Source: Ailurus styani (taxonomy: Eukaryota > Chordata > Mammalia > Carnivora > Ailuridae). From it: DNA of 64,000 bases. Below, piece after piece: positions 44,690-55,665 of the stretch. The translations under genes were made by a program, and so were the position numbers. The notes under the pieces are model-generated. The model was not told where the DNA came from, searched no databases, and saw nothing but the letters and a program-made list of their open reading frames with translations. The stretch is taken from contig LNAC01001210.1 of NCBI GenBank assembly GCA_002007465.1, positions 186,001 through 250,000 on the forward strand. Reading direction: 5' to 3'. Position 1 is the first letter of the stretch. The number at the start of each line of letters is the position of its first letter.

Positions 44690-45135
44690 TGAACTGTGAA
44701 CATGTCACTTTATATGACAAAGGGGAATTTAGGTTGTAGATGGAATTAAAGTTGCTAATCAGGTAATTATTCTGAATTACCTGGGTGGGCTCAATGTAAT
44801 TACAGGGATTTTTAAAAAAGGAAGACCAAAGTAGAAGAGTAAGCCAGAGAGCTTAGATATGATATGAGTAGGACTCAACCTGTTGTTTGCTTTAAAGGTA
44901 GAGGAAGGGGGTCATGAGCCAAGGAATGTGAGTAGTCTCCAGAAACTGGAAAAGGCAAGGAAATGATCCTCTTCTAGAGCCTTCAGAAAGGATTGCAGCC
45001 CTGTTAACACCTTAATTTTAGCTCGCTGAGACCTATTGCATACCTCTTAGTTCCAGTAATATAATAAGTTTGTATTGTTTAAGCCACTTAATTTGTGGTG
45101 ATTTGTTAGTGACACTGGAAAAATTAAATTACATA
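44690..45135 (+). mobile_element. MaLR-type (MLT1-like) solo LTR
   Basis: The block order 'TATATGACAAAGGGGAATTT', 'GAATTACCTGGGTGGGCTCA', 'CATGAGCCAAGGAATGTGAG', 'CAGAAACTGGAAAAGGCAAG', 'GCCCTGTTAACACCTTAATT', 'AAGCCACTTAATTTGTGGTG', 'ATTTGTTAGTGACACTGGAA' is the ERVL-MaLR LTR pattern in sense. No internal retroviral genes are attached, so it is a solo LTR. Confidence 0.75.
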
Positions 45136-45319
45136 ATATAGTTCTTCTACATCAAAAAGTATTTATCCACTATAGGACTTTTAAAAACTTTTAAAAAGTA
45201 GAGGAATAAAATAAATGTTAAAATAGATAAACATGAATTTGAAAGAGATGAGGGAGGGAGTGTGTGTGTTATCCTGAGGTACTTAAATAGAGTCCTTAAG
45301 GTTCCATGATATTCACTTT

Positions 45320-45560
45320 AAATATTATTTATTTTCATATTGAAGTGTGGTTTACAAACAATAGTATATTAGTTTCAGGTGTACAACCTAGCAATTCAAC
45401 ATTTATATATATGAAATGAATACCATAAATCTAGCTACCACCTGTCATCATACAAAGTTGTTACATATTATTAACTATATTCTCGGTGCTATATATTGAA
45501 TCCCCTCATCTTATTTATTTTATAACTGACAAGTTTGTACCTTTTAATACCTTTTAATTA
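45320..45560 (-). mobile_element. L1M 3' end, minus strand
   Basis: 'CATATTGAAGTGTGGTTTAC', 'TTAGTTTCAGGTGTACAACC', 'TCTCGGTGCTATATATTGAA', 'CTTATTTATTTTATAACTGA' correspond to an antisense L1 3' terminus. Confidence 0.75.
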
Positions 45561-46235
45561 GAAGATTGTTGATTTTTAATGATTGAATAGTGGGGTATAT
45601 TTCTGCTTTTGTAGACCCACAGTTTCTTAATGTGCTGATGTTTTTTTCTCTCTGCCTCTTTTCTCAAGCAGTGGGTGAACAGAAGAGGGACCTCATGATC
45701 TCAAAAGAGAACAGGTTGAAGACATTTTCTAAACATTGCCCTATGTGCAAATATGTGTCTGTTGAATCTAGATACAACAGCTGTTTCTCACTTTCTTATG
45801 ATGTGCTCCAAACATTCAGCAGTATCTATAAAAAACACCTTTAAAATGTCTTATTTATGAAGTGGCAAGTGGAGATTAAGATTATTGTGCTTATACTTGA
45901 ACCAGATATATGTGGTGTGATTGATGCAGACATTCAAACTAAGGCTAAAAGCCTAGGTTGATTCGTGCATATTTTGCAAATGTTGTGATTGCTCTCATAC
46001 TTAATAAGGTAGTGGAAATCCTGGGAACAAAAATCACAGACTAATAGCTTGCCATATTTGAACTTCTGGCATTTTCCTTAAGCCTCAAAAGTGCTGAGCC
46101 TATTCCCATTTCATTGCTGATATGTCACACTTACCTTAGAGATGGTCCTACTAACTTAATTATAAACCATTCATCTTTGTATTTGTGGACTTTCACAACC
46201 TTCCCTGTTTTGCCCCCCCAGGAGCACTCTATAAA
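45561..46235. other. Unassigned DNA with possible splice acceptor
   Basis: A strong pyrimidine tract ending in AAGCAG (45642-45671) resembles a 3' splice site. The open frame 45590-45844 has a non-ATG start and no known domain. Confidence 0.35.
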
Positions 46236-46239
46236 AAAA

Positions 46240-46600
46240 TCAGAGTATTATAAAAATTTCTTTTCTCTTGATTCCTTAAATTAATTGTATCTTTTCCTTT
46301 CTATTCCTCACTCTACTTAGAATTCTCTCCCATCTTTCCTCCATTCTGGCCTACAGAAGTTTTAGGCATTTTTAAAATCCCAGCTAAATATATCTCCTTC
46401 CATGAAGACTCCTCTCACTTCCTCTGAATTGGAAGGAATTTGTCTTGTCAGAGAAAGGTTAATTTACTTTGCTGTGTATTTATAGAAATTTGAGTATTTG
46501 TATACTCCTCGAGATAAGGACTTTCTGAATTATTTTTCTCATTTCTTTAGGACCTAGTATAGAAATTTAGATTCTCAAGAGGTACTACATGAAGTTATAT
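46240..46600 (+). mobile_element. L2 3' end
   Basis: 'CCATTCTGGCCTACAGAAGT', 'AAATCCCAGCTAAATATATC', 'CCTTCCATGAAGACTCCTCT', 'GCTGTGTATTTATAGAAATT', 'CGAGATAAGGACTTTCTGAA', 'TTTAGGACCTAGTATAG' follow the L2 3' consensus in sense. Confidence 0.75.
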
Positions 46601-47155
46601 GAAATAACTGTTGGAGTAGAAAAACCAGGACAATTGACACGGGTCCATTCGCACAGAAAATTCTTCACATTTTAAAACCAGCTTTTAGTGACTTGGTTTT
46701 AATGTTCCTATGTGTGCCTTTTATTTTATATTAATCTATTTTTATTCCTAACATACTGGTTTCATGTATTTGATATGGAAATTTCAAGGAATTAGACTAC
46801 TTAGGAGTAAATAGTATATTAGTCTCACTGGTAATGTGACTTTAGAACAAAAAAGGGGAAATTTTGACTATGTTATTTCTGAGCTCATCTCATAATTCAA
46901 GAACACCCAAGAAATTATTATTCCTTCTTAAGCCTTGGGAGGCTAAGAAGGATAAAGGATAAAGATTCTTCTAAGGTTTTTTGTTCTATTACAGGCAAAT
47001 TCCTTCTTGTTAAATACAGTCTTATTTCTCCTTTCAGCTGCTCGCATTAAACAAAAACTAGCTTTCAAGTGAAACCAAGTAGGTCTTCTGCACATAACTC
47101 TCATTCCTCCATTTTCATTTATTCAAGAAGAGAGAATGAAAGATCAGACTCAATT
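46601..47155. other. Unassigned DNA
   Basis: No supported feature. Confidence 0.4.
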
Positions 47156-47159
47156 GTAT

Positions 47160-47282
47160 TAATTCAGCAAATGCTATTCAACATAAATGTATGTCTTCAC
47201 AGATATCTAGAAGGGTGTCTAGCTCATGCATCAGTGACTAAGACAAAGTCCCTGCCCTCATAGAGCAATCATTTTAGTGGGG
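47160..47282 (+). mobile_element. Ancient repeat fragment (same type as 10.2 kb)
   Basis: 'AATTCAGCAAATGCTATTCA', 'AAGACAAAGTCCCTGCCCTC', 'ATAGAGCAATCATTTTAGTG' is the same old pattern as at 10.22-10.35 kb. Confidence 0.5.
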
Positions 47283-47412
47283 ATGTTTTCCAGGTCGTTA
47301 ATCCACCTTTTGTCATTGAAAGTCCATGCTTTCTTATCTTCCTATTTTTCTAAATCTTTGCTGATCTCAGCCATCATAATGGACTTACCTCTACCTTCCT
47401 TTGTCACTTCAC

Positions 47413-47446
47413 CTTTTTTTGTTTTTGTTTTTGTTTTTGTTTTGCT
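47413..47446 (+). repeat. (TTTTTG)n simple repeat
   Basis: Four to five TTTTTG-type units in tandem. The Phe/Val/Leu-rich open frames covering it (47277-47492, 47401-47589) are artefacts. Confidence 0.9.
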
Positions 47447-48400
47447 GTTATATATTAGTTCGAAACCTGCCTGCCCAAAATTCTGGCTTTAATTCACCAT
47501 CATTCTTAATCTTCATCTACAAATCACTGTTTTTCAAGGTCAGAACCTGGAGCTTGCTCTCAAAAGAGACTAGGGACCTCTGCTTCTGATCAAGAAGGAG
47601 GAATAGGGACTAGATTTAGGTTCCCACCTGAAACATCTTCAGTACTGGGCAAAATTAAAGCTTCGAACAGCACAGCAGGCAACTTAGGACAGTGATCTCT
47701 CAGAAAGGGAAACAAATGAGATAAGTTCTACAGTTATGCCATTTTACTATTTGCAGAGTTTTCAGACTTCAGTGGAAGCAGGAGGAAACCAAAGTTAAGT
47801 CCACTGGTTTTCCTGAGATGAGATTGAACTAGGAGTCTAGGAGGGCTAAGGTGGTTAGAGTTCATATCTATGCACAGAGAAAGCTTCGGAGATATTCAGA
47901 GGGTCCCCAGTGAGTTTTCAGCTGACTATTGCCCAGCATATGTATGAATTGAAACTGTCAGAGGCCGGGGAATGTTTACCAAAAAGAAACAGAAGGAACA
48001 ATATATGGGGTTACACAGGTCTGGTAATAGTTCATATTCTCACCAGCCATAGGGAAAAACCTCATAATTAATGGGACATTGGGTAAGTTACTCAGAAGGG
48101 TATTACCTCACCGATGGGGTAAAATCAGTGTTAGGTTGAAGGTTATTCTGGTCCTGCTTAAAAAAACTAAAAAAAGCAGATATCAAAAGAATCAAATTGG
48201 TTCCAAAAGGGAGGAACTCAGAGGAGTGACTGAATTATTTATGTGTATCAAGGCTCACCCCTGAGCTGGGCATGCATGAGAATGATCCTACACACCATAC
48301 TAAAAACTGTGAGAACTGAACTAAATATTAGACCACAGATCCAGTATGGTACTGGTTACTGTGGGGCACAAATGCAGAATATATTGAAATGGTGCTGATG

Positions 48401-48843
48401 CCCTTTAACAGACAAATGGATAAAGAAGATGTGGTCCATATATACAATGGAATATTACACAGCCATCAGAAAGGATGAATACCCAACTTTTGTATCAACA
48501 TGGACGGGTCTGGAGGAGATTATGCTGAGTGAAATAAGTCAAGCAGAAAAAGTCAATTATCATATGGTTTCACTTACTTGTGGAACATAAGAAATAAAAT
48601 GGAGGACTCTAGGAGAAAAAAAGGAAATGTGAATTGGGGTAAATTGGAAGGGGAGACGAACCATGAGAGACTGTGGACTCTGAGAAACAAACTGAGGGTT
48701 ATGGAGGGTTATGGTTAGGGGAGGGAGGATGGGTGAGCCTGGTGGTGGGTATTAAGGAGGGCGCATATTGCATGGAGCACTGGGTATGGTGCATAAACAA
48801 TGAATCTTGGATCACTAAAAAAAAAAAAAGAAAAAGAAAGAAA
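48401..48843 (+). mobile_element. Young L1 3' end inserted in HAL1
   Basis: Starts in the last part of ORF2 ('GGATAAAGAAGATGTGGTCC') and ends in an A-rich tail (48819-48843). It is the same subfamily as the full-length L1 at 25-32 kb: the corresponding minus-strand sequence at 25.08-25.52 kb matches block by block. The minus-strand open frame at 48699-48929 is an artefact. Confidence 0.92.
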
Positions 48844-49470
48844 TAACACTGTGAAGGCTTTGAAAATAGAGCTCTCATTGAAATCTTAACCCAAGGAGGA
48901 CTGGTTTGAACTTGTGTCCTTGAGCTCATTGACTTGATTGCCTACTGAAACAAAAATACCAACATTCTTCATAGGATTTAATAAGACCCAGAGTTTTACA
49001 TCATACAATTCAAAATGCCCAGGATATATCCAAAATTACATGGTATATAAATAACCAGGAAAATCTCAACTTGCATTGGAAAAAATAACAGATACTGATG
49101 ACAAGGTGACATGGATGTTGGAATTACCTAACAAAGACTATTAGGTAGTATTATAATAATGTTACGACAAGTAAAGGTGGACACACAACAAATGAAAACA
49201 AATGGAAATAGAGACTCGTAGTCAAGAAATAGAAAATATAAAGCAGAAGCAAATGGAAATTTTAGAACCGGAAAGTATAATCAGTGAAATAAAAAATGCA
49301 TTGCAGTGGCTTGACAGCAGGGTGAAGATGACAAATGAAAGTGTCAGTGAATGATAGGTCGAGAAATGAATATAGATCAAGAGAAACTAATCTGAACAAA
49401 AGAGAGACAAAAAATTGAAAAAATAATTAAAGAGATCTTCAGGAATCTGAGAGTAAATGCCAAAATTCTA

Positions 49471-49666
49471 GGGGCGCCTAAGTGGCTCAGTCAGTTAGCG
49501 TCTGCCTTCGGCTCAGGTCATGATCCCAGGGTCCTGGGATCAGCACCCCCTGCCCCCAGCCCAGCTCCCTGCTCAGCAGGGAGTCTGCTTCTCCCTCTCC
49601 TCTCCACTCCTGCTCTCTATTGCTTTCTCTCTTTCTGGAAAATAAATAAAATCTTTTTTAAAAACC
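49471..49666 (+). mobile_element. CAN-SINE in HAL1, plus strand
   Basis: SINE beginning 'GGGGCGCCTAAGTGGCTCAG'. The flanks CCAAAATTCTA (49460-49470) and CCAAAATGTCTA (49667-49678) are a slightly altered target duplication. Confidence 0.93.
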
Positions 49667-49979
49667 CCAAAATGTCTAATATTTGCTTCATCGAGAGAAG
49701 TGCAGTGCAGAAAAGTATTTAAAGAAATAGTGTCTGAAATGTGTCAAAATTTTTGGAAGACCTAATCCTAAAGATTCAAGAAGCTTAGAGAATTCTAAAT
49801 AGTATAAATTCAAGGAACCTACACTGGACACATAATCTGAAAACTAAAAGCAAAAAAAAAAATGTTCAAAGCAGTCAGAGAAAAATGATGTATTCTTTAT
49901 AAGAGATTGACAATTTAAATAATTGCAGATTTCTTATCAAAAACCATGGTGACCAGGAAGAAGTGGAACAACACTTTTT

Positions 49980-50081
49980 TATAAAGATTTTTTAAGAAAT
50001 CTCTATAGCCAATGTGGGGCTCAAACTCATGACCCCGAGATCAAGTCTCATGCTCTTCCTACTGAGCCAGCCCAGGTGCCT
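49980..50081 (-). mobile_element. Short carnivore SINE (about 100 bp), minus strand
   Basis: A distinct short SINE type: body 'AATGTGGGGCTCAAACTCAT', 'CCCCGAGATCAAGTCTCATG', 'CTACTGAGCCAGCCCAGGTG'. It lacks the long pyrimidine region of the other copies. The flanks TGGAACAACACTTTTT (49964-49979) and TGGAACAACATTTTTA (50082-50097) are a clear target duplication. Confidence 0.9.
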
Positions 50082-50850
50082 TGGAACAACATTTTTAAAG
50101 TGCTGAAAGAAAAAAACTGCTAACTGCAAATTTTGTATCAGGTGAAAATATCCTTTAGAACTAAGGTGAAATAAAGATGTTCTCAGACAAACTAAAATAA
50201 TTCGTTTCTAGGAAACCTCTTCTAAAGGAATTTCTAAAATAAATTCTTCAGGCAAAAGGAAATTTGAAAGATCAGAAATGAAGAACAATAGAAATGATAA
50301 AATTTATGGTATGTGTATTTTATTTACAACAATAAAAAAGTAAAAGGGTAGAGGTCATTATATTGTGAAAATACTAATAAAAAGAAATTTGGAGAAGTTA
50401 CATTAGTATTAGACAAAATGGACTTCAGAGAAAAGAAAATTACCAAGGATAAAGAAAGATACTACATAATGATCAAAAGGATCACTTCATCAAGAAAACA
50501 TGACAATCCTAGATTTGTATGCACCTAACAAGAGAACTTCAAAATATATGGAGCAAAAAGTCATTAGATAAATTAGTTATTTAGATAAGTTAAATTTAAA
50601 ATTATTATATTTATGTAAAATTGTGCAAAATGTAGATTAATTTACAACAACAGAAATCAGGTGAATGGATGCTTGGGTATAAGAAGGTAGGAATATTAAG
50701 GGGCACAAAGAAACTTCCAGGAGTGGCGGATATGCTCATTATCTTGATTATAGTGATAGTTTCCTGTGTACATACATATTTTAAAACTTATCAAATTGTG
50801 TACTTTAAATATACATTTATTGTATATTAGGCATTAATAAAGCTATATAG

Positions 50851-51230
50851 AAACTTAAAAGAGATGGACTATAACAGATTTAATCTTTCACAGTCTTCTT
50901 GGCTCCAAATTTCTGCCTATTCCTACTCTTCTTCCCTACCAAATCTTCTGTTTAACTTTATAGCTGGCATCTTGCCAACTTCCTTTGCTTTTTGGATAAC
51001 CCCTTTCTGGCCATGCATGAGGGAAAGTCAAGGTACTGAGGAAAGTTCTCAAATATCTGACCTTACCATTCCAGCTGAGAAATTATAAACAAGTCTAAAG
51101 GGAGAGAGTACGAGAAGTACAGGTATTTAAAAAATTTTTTTTAAGATCTTGAATCTTGAAGTCACAAAGCTACCAGTAATTTGTAAGCTTGGTCTACTGG
51201 AAGTTAAGGCCCACCTCCCACACACAAAAC
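50851..51230. other. Unassigned DNA
   Basis: The open frame 50864-51088 has no recognisable domain. No repeat named. Confidence 0.4.
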
Positions 51231-51235
51231 AAACA

Positions 51236-51405
51236 CACGAAAAGATGCTCAACATCATTAGTCATTAGGAAATGCAAATAAAAACCTTAAAGAAATGCAA
51301 CTTCATACTCAATAGGAGAACCATAATAATAATTTTTCACAATGGAAAATAACAAGTGTTGGCAAGGATGTGAAGATGCTGGAATCCTTATACAATCCTG
51401 GAAAA
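51236..51405 (+). mobile_element. L1M ORF2 fragment
   Basis: 'AAAGATGCTCAACATCATTA', 'GGAAATGCAAATAAAAACC', 'GTGTTGGCAAGGATGTGAAG' are sense L1 ORF2 landmarks. Only about 170 bp remain. Confidence 0.8.
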
Positions 51406-51600
51406 TTGTATGCTATGGTCTGAATGTGATATCTTTGGGATTTGATCTGTGGTTTGTTTTGTTTGATGTCATGTGTGCTTGTATTTCTGTTCATTAAATG
51501 ATTGTAGAAGGGTTCTATAATTAAGTGCTACCTCTAAGACACTGTAAATTTGTGAATACTCTAAAACAGAGAGCCCAGGAGAGTGTTAGGACTCTAGAAG
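51406..51600 (+). mobile_element. Possible MaLR-like LTR fragment
   Basis: Opens with 'TATGCTATGGTCTGAATGTG', a start typical of a MaLR-like LTR group, but the rest is too diverged to confirm. Confidence 0.35.
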
Positions 51601-51635
51601 AATCCTAGAAAGGAAAAAGTCTTCAGAAGATTATA

Positions 51636-51980
51636 CAGTTGACCCTTGTACAACAGGGATTTGAATTGTGCGGGTCCACTTACACATGGATTTTTCTCGA
51701 TAAATACAGTACTGTAAATGTATTTTCTCTTCCTTATGATTTTAATAGTATTTTCTTTTCTTAAGCTTACTTTATTGTAAGAATACAACATATAATATAT
51801 ATAAAATACAAAATATGTGTTAATTAACTGTGTATATTATTGATAAGTCTTCTGGGTCAGCAGCAAGTAATTGGTAGTTAAGTTTTGGGGGAGTCAAAAG
51901 TTACACACATATTTTTGACCGTGCAAGGGTGGGAGGAAAGGTTGGTGCTCTTAACCACCCACATGGTTCACAGGTCCACT
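51636..51980 (+). mobile_element. Tigger-like (mariner-type) DNA transposon remnant
   Basis: The left end 'CAGTTGACCCTTGTACAACA' and the right end ('GGTTCACAGGTCCACT') are degraded inverted termini. The left end is preceded by TA, the mariner/Tigger target. Inside are 'GAATTGTGCGGGTCCACTTA' and a 'GTGCAAGGGTGGGAGGAAAG' block. Probably Tigger2/MER28 type, without transposase coding capacity. Confidence 0.7.
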
Positions 51981-52014
51981 AATTAATTGGAAGAGTAACT
52001 TGTGTATTCTCGAA

Positions 52015-52150
52015 ATATTAATATCTAACATTTGTGTGAATATTCTGAATTTTGAAAAAGATTTTACTATATGCAGTCTCATTGATTCTTATAATATCTC
52101 AGTGATGTAAATGTCATTATCTTTTTCTCATGAGGGAGAAAACTTAGATT
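52015..52150 (-). mobile_element. MIR SINE fragment, minus strand
   Basis: 'AATATCTAACATTTGTGTG', 'CATTGATTCTTATAATATCT', 'CATTATCTTTTTCTCATGAG': reverse-complement MIR. Confidence 0.6.
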
Positions 52151-52565
52151 TCAGTGCACTTAATGCTAACCTTCTGAATATTTTCTTGGTTAGAGATCCC
52201 TTAATGTTACCAACATCAGCAAGAGATGATCCTTTTCCAACTGAATTTTCTTCATTCTTGCTTGAAGGAAAAGGTTCCTCATAAGTCTCATAGATCTTTT
52301 GCAGTTCAAAGCAAACACTTGACTCTACCCCTAAAATGCTTCTGGGTTTACAGTGCAGTTGGAAACTAAATGTTAATTTGTACTCTTGCAAGGGAAAAAC
52401 AATACTGAAGCAGATACCTTGGGGCTCAGGGAGTGAGCCTTTCAGGATAGGAGGTACAGAGGTTATGGGCAATCCATTGTGTGTCCTTTATGATGTGGAC
52501 TATGTCAGGTAGAGCGATTCATAAAAAGGCTGCTGGGAAATGTGAACTTAAAGATATGGATGATA
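52151..52565. other. Unassigned DNA with 114-codon minus-strand frame
   Basis: An uninterrupted frame runs from 52472 to 52128 on the minus strand but contains no ATG; its first codon is TTG. No domain recognised. Probably chance or old pseudogenic DNA. Confidence 0.35.
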
Positions 52566-52569
52566 TGAT

Positions 52570-52755
52570 AGGGATCTTTACTCTGTGTAAGCCTTGGATA
52601 TGTGTTTTAAGTTGATGTTTTCTCATCTATAAAATAGAGATAATAATAGTGTCTCAAAAGATTCTCTTAAGGATGAAAAAAGATCATGTGCTACAAATCA
52701 CTTAATATCAGACCTGATGTGGAGTAAATGACACATATTAGCTATTAGTATTAAA
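52570..52755 (+). mobile_element. MIR SINE
   Basis: 'CTCATCTATAAAATAGAGAT', 'AATAATAGTGTCTCAAAAG', 'GTGGAGTAAATGACACATAT', 'TAGCTATTAGTATT' fit the MIR core and 3' end. Confidence 0.7.
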
Positions 52756-53430
52756 TCATCATGAAGAAGACAAAGATTACAGACTCTAGTAGTAGCAAAT
52801 CTGTTAGAGAACACTTGGAAGTAGGGAGCAGACAGTCACAGAGAAAACTTTTAGGGAGACAGAAGAGACTTGGAGGAAAAAAAGGTTCACACAGGAAAAT
52901 GTCCATAAATGGACATTAGGACCACCAGCTGTGCAGCTTGATCTGAACTAAGGGATAGGTCTTGAAGAATAAGAGAGGAAAGATCTCAATTTCTAAGTAA
53001 TCATGAATGAGATATTCTCTGGACCTAGGGGTAGGAGTGGAAGGAAAGCAAGGGTGGAGATAGGAAAGGAGTGACAGCCTATAAAAGTCTTATCAGTGCA
53101 CGCATCTTTATCAGGCTGTTTTAGATAGTGAGATTTTGGACTTGCAACTCATTTATGCTAGATCATCAGACATTATAATCAAATAGAATCAGAATTTAGT
53201 TTAATAGATATTTATCAAGCAGTACAGCAATGTCTTATGTAACTTTATTAAACTCGATATGTTCATATAAGACAAAGCCCATATTCTTCAGGAGTTTGCT
53301 TAAATGAGCAAATGGATATGCAGTGCTGATGGCCAGTTTTGGATAAAAGGTACTAAAGGAATTGATAAGGAAAAAAATACATTCTCCCAGAGTCGTGGTC
53401 TAAAGACGAGTGTTGTTGGTAATAGAAAGC
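52756..53430. other. Unassigned DNA
   Basis: No supported feature. Confidence 0.4.
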
Positions 53431-53435
53431 AATTT

Positions 53436-53606
53436 GGGGAGTGCCTGGGTGGCTCAGTTGGTTGGGCGTCTGCCTTCAGCTCAGGTCATGATCCCAGGGT
53501 CCTGTTCCATGGGGAGTCTGCTTCTCCCTTTGCCCCTCCCCCTACTTGTGCACGCACTTGCTCACCTCCTGCTCTCTCTTGCAAAAATAAATAATTTTTT
53601 AAAAAA
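53436..53606 (+). mobile_element. CAN-SINE, plus strand, older
   Basis: SINE with head 'GTGCCTGGGTGGCTCAGTTG' and a shortened body (the usual central segment after GGGTCCTG is missing), ending in AAATAAATAATTTTTTAAAA. No firm target duplication. The open frames 53304-53594 and 53410-53751 are SINE read-through. Confidence 0.88.
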
Positions 53607-53689
53607 GATAAAATGTTGGGAGACCTTATTTTGGGAGACTTCCCAATTTGTTTATTCACATGTTTTCTGTGCTGGAGATGGTTACACTT

Positions 53690-54115
53690 TGAACACTGTA
53701 TTGGTTTGCTATTGTTATATAACAAATGACTCCAAAGTTCAGTGGCATTAAACAGCAAATATTTATTATTGCTTATAAGTCTGAGGGTCAGCTTCCTGGA
53801 GGTGAGCCAATCTAGACTGCAGTTGGCCTAGACATCTCTGATCTTTGGTCTAGTGAGCCAAGCTGAGTCTTAATGTGATGGTAGAGTACAAGAGAGCAGG
53901 TGGAAATATGAAAGACCTTGTAAAGCATTTGTTCAGAGATGGGTCACTGTTATTTCAGCCTCATTCAGTTGGCCCCACAAAGTCACGTGGCCAACCAAAC
54001 CTAGGGCCAAGAGGTAGGGAAGTATACCTGACTTATGGAGGTGAAGGAGAGTGAGTGAAAATTTCTGAACACTTATCTATTAACCACAGGTTCTGAGAAC
54101 ACTGACAAAAGTTTG
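53690..54115 (+). mobile_element. Old LTR-like interspersed repeat
   Basis: 'TGTATTGGTTTGCTATTGTT', 'CAGTGGCATTAAACAGCAAA', 'CAAAGTCACGTGGCCAACCA' is a common ancient pattern that I associate with LTR/MaLR-like repeats. The family is not certain. Confidence 0.45.
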
Positions 54116-55395
54116 TCAAAAAGCCAGATAGTTTGGGGCCCATGACATTGATTTCCACCATGTAAGTCATGCCCCTGGCTAAAACTGGAACTTAGAGCAG
54201 ACCTTTCTATTTACATAGCAAATTCAAATTCACAAAAAACTTGCATGTATGTTATTTCAGAATTGCTTATTTATATAAGAAGAGATTATCATTCCTAAAT
54301 TAAAGGTCAGAGACATGATATGGCAATTCCAGGTTAACATTATCTAGGAATAAATAGGAATGGTTATCATCTGATTTAATACAGAAGAAATTCTGAAACA
54401 TAGTTAATATTCAAGCCATCTTGGGCTCTTGATGCATCAAATATTTCTTTGTCTTTTGGTCAAGGACAGGGAGATTGGAAGAATGGCTTCTATATCCTTC
54501 TCTTTTTCTCAAGTCTGACTCTACACTAGGAAAGAAACCATAGTTTTCTTTCTTTGACATAAGATGGATGGAAAACTGATTATTTTGGTTGCTTTTATAA
54601 TTTTCTCTCATTCCAAAAGCCTAGAAGATTGGAATTGATTACTACTTTTCCTTTGAACATAACTAGATTTGAAAGCATTTGTCAACTAGTATTTGGCAGT
54701 GGTTAGAAGATGCCTCAGTTGATACAGTTTCTAGTTTCACTTATGATTTGATTTGGGTATGTTGCAGTTACTATTAGTTTCCCACCTAACAGCCATTCCT
54801 GCCCTTCTTCCTTTCTAAAAGGGAATCACTTTTGTTCAGGGACAGGTAGCTATATGCCTCTGGGGAAGCTGATTCCTTCCCAACCTTACTTGTAGGTGGA
54901 TTTTAATTACTTTAAGTAAATCATGTTAATTCTAATCTCTTTACCAGTGATTGGCTTGGGAATGGCCAATGAAGTAAAAATAGAAGTCTACTAGGGGGCT
55001 CCGAGAAAGGTCTGTTTACTTTGAAAAGAAATGCGCTGAGAAAAACGGTCTGTTTTCTCCCTTAGACACAACTGTGTGAAGAGGCGATGCTGGCAGCTGC
55101 TGCAGCCATTTTGCTACCATTAAAGGACAGGCATGAGCAAAAAAGCCAATACTCTTAAGGTTAGCAGAGCAGAAATTGGAAAGGATTTGCATCAGTAAAA
55201 ATATCACTGAGCCATTGAATTAATCAACCCTAAAAACACCTTATTTCAAGATTTCTTTTCTTGTGTGAGCTGTTACATTTGCATAGTGTTCCACTACTTT
55301 TTTCCTTTTGTTTGCTGCTAAAAGTGCCCCAATTAATTGAAAGTAGGTCCCTGTAGTGAGATACCCTACATCTTGCCCTGCCTTGACCCTCAAGG
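54116..55395. other. Unassigned DNA
   Basis: No supported gene or repeat. Confidence 0.4.
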
Positions 55396-55397
55396 TG

Positions 55398-55665
55398 GCA
55401 GTAAATATGGTGATCAGGAGCAGGGGCTTTGAAGTGTGCCAGACGTATGCTTAAATCCTAGCTCTTGCCTTTTATTAGCTGAGTAAACTTGGATAAGTTG
55501 TTTAACCTCTTAAAGCTTCCTTTTTTTCCTTCATCTATGAAATGGGAATAATAATATTAGCTCTCTTATAGGGTTATTAGGATTAAGTAAGATAAATGGA
55601 TTCCCAGCCTTAACACAGTATCTATCACAAACTTAAATACGCACTAAATTATTATTATATATTAA
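55398..55665 (+). mobile_element. MIR SINE, nearly complete
   Basis: 'CAGGAGCAGGGGCTTTGAAG', 'GCTTAAATCCTAGCTCTTGC', 'GGATAAGTTGTTTAACCTCT', 'CTATGAAATGGGAATAATAA', 'GGGTTATTAGGATTAAGTAA': head to tail of MIR in sense. Confidence 0.88.

Larger units (their letters stand above)
47585..50850 (+). mobile_element. HAL1 / L1M element, ancient, with nested insertions
   Basis: Sense-strand HAL1-type LINE (an L1 relative that keeps ORF1 but lacks a full ORF2). It runs from a 'GATCAAGAAGGAGGAATAGG' type 5' part through an ORF1-like section ('GATCTTCAGGAATCTGAGAG', 'GATTCAAGAAGCTTAGAGAA', 'CTTATCAAAAACCATGGTGA', 'AAAGTGCTGAAAGAAAAAAA', 'AAATAAAGATGTTCTCAGAC') to a 3' end ('GTATATTAGGCATTAATAAA'). After subtracting a young L1 tail (about 440 bp) and two SINEs it is about 2.5 kb, close to full length for HAL1. 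All frames are broken. A fragmentary L1M remains the alternative, because the 50.4-50.55 kb part also resembles L1 ORF2. Confidence 0.75.
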
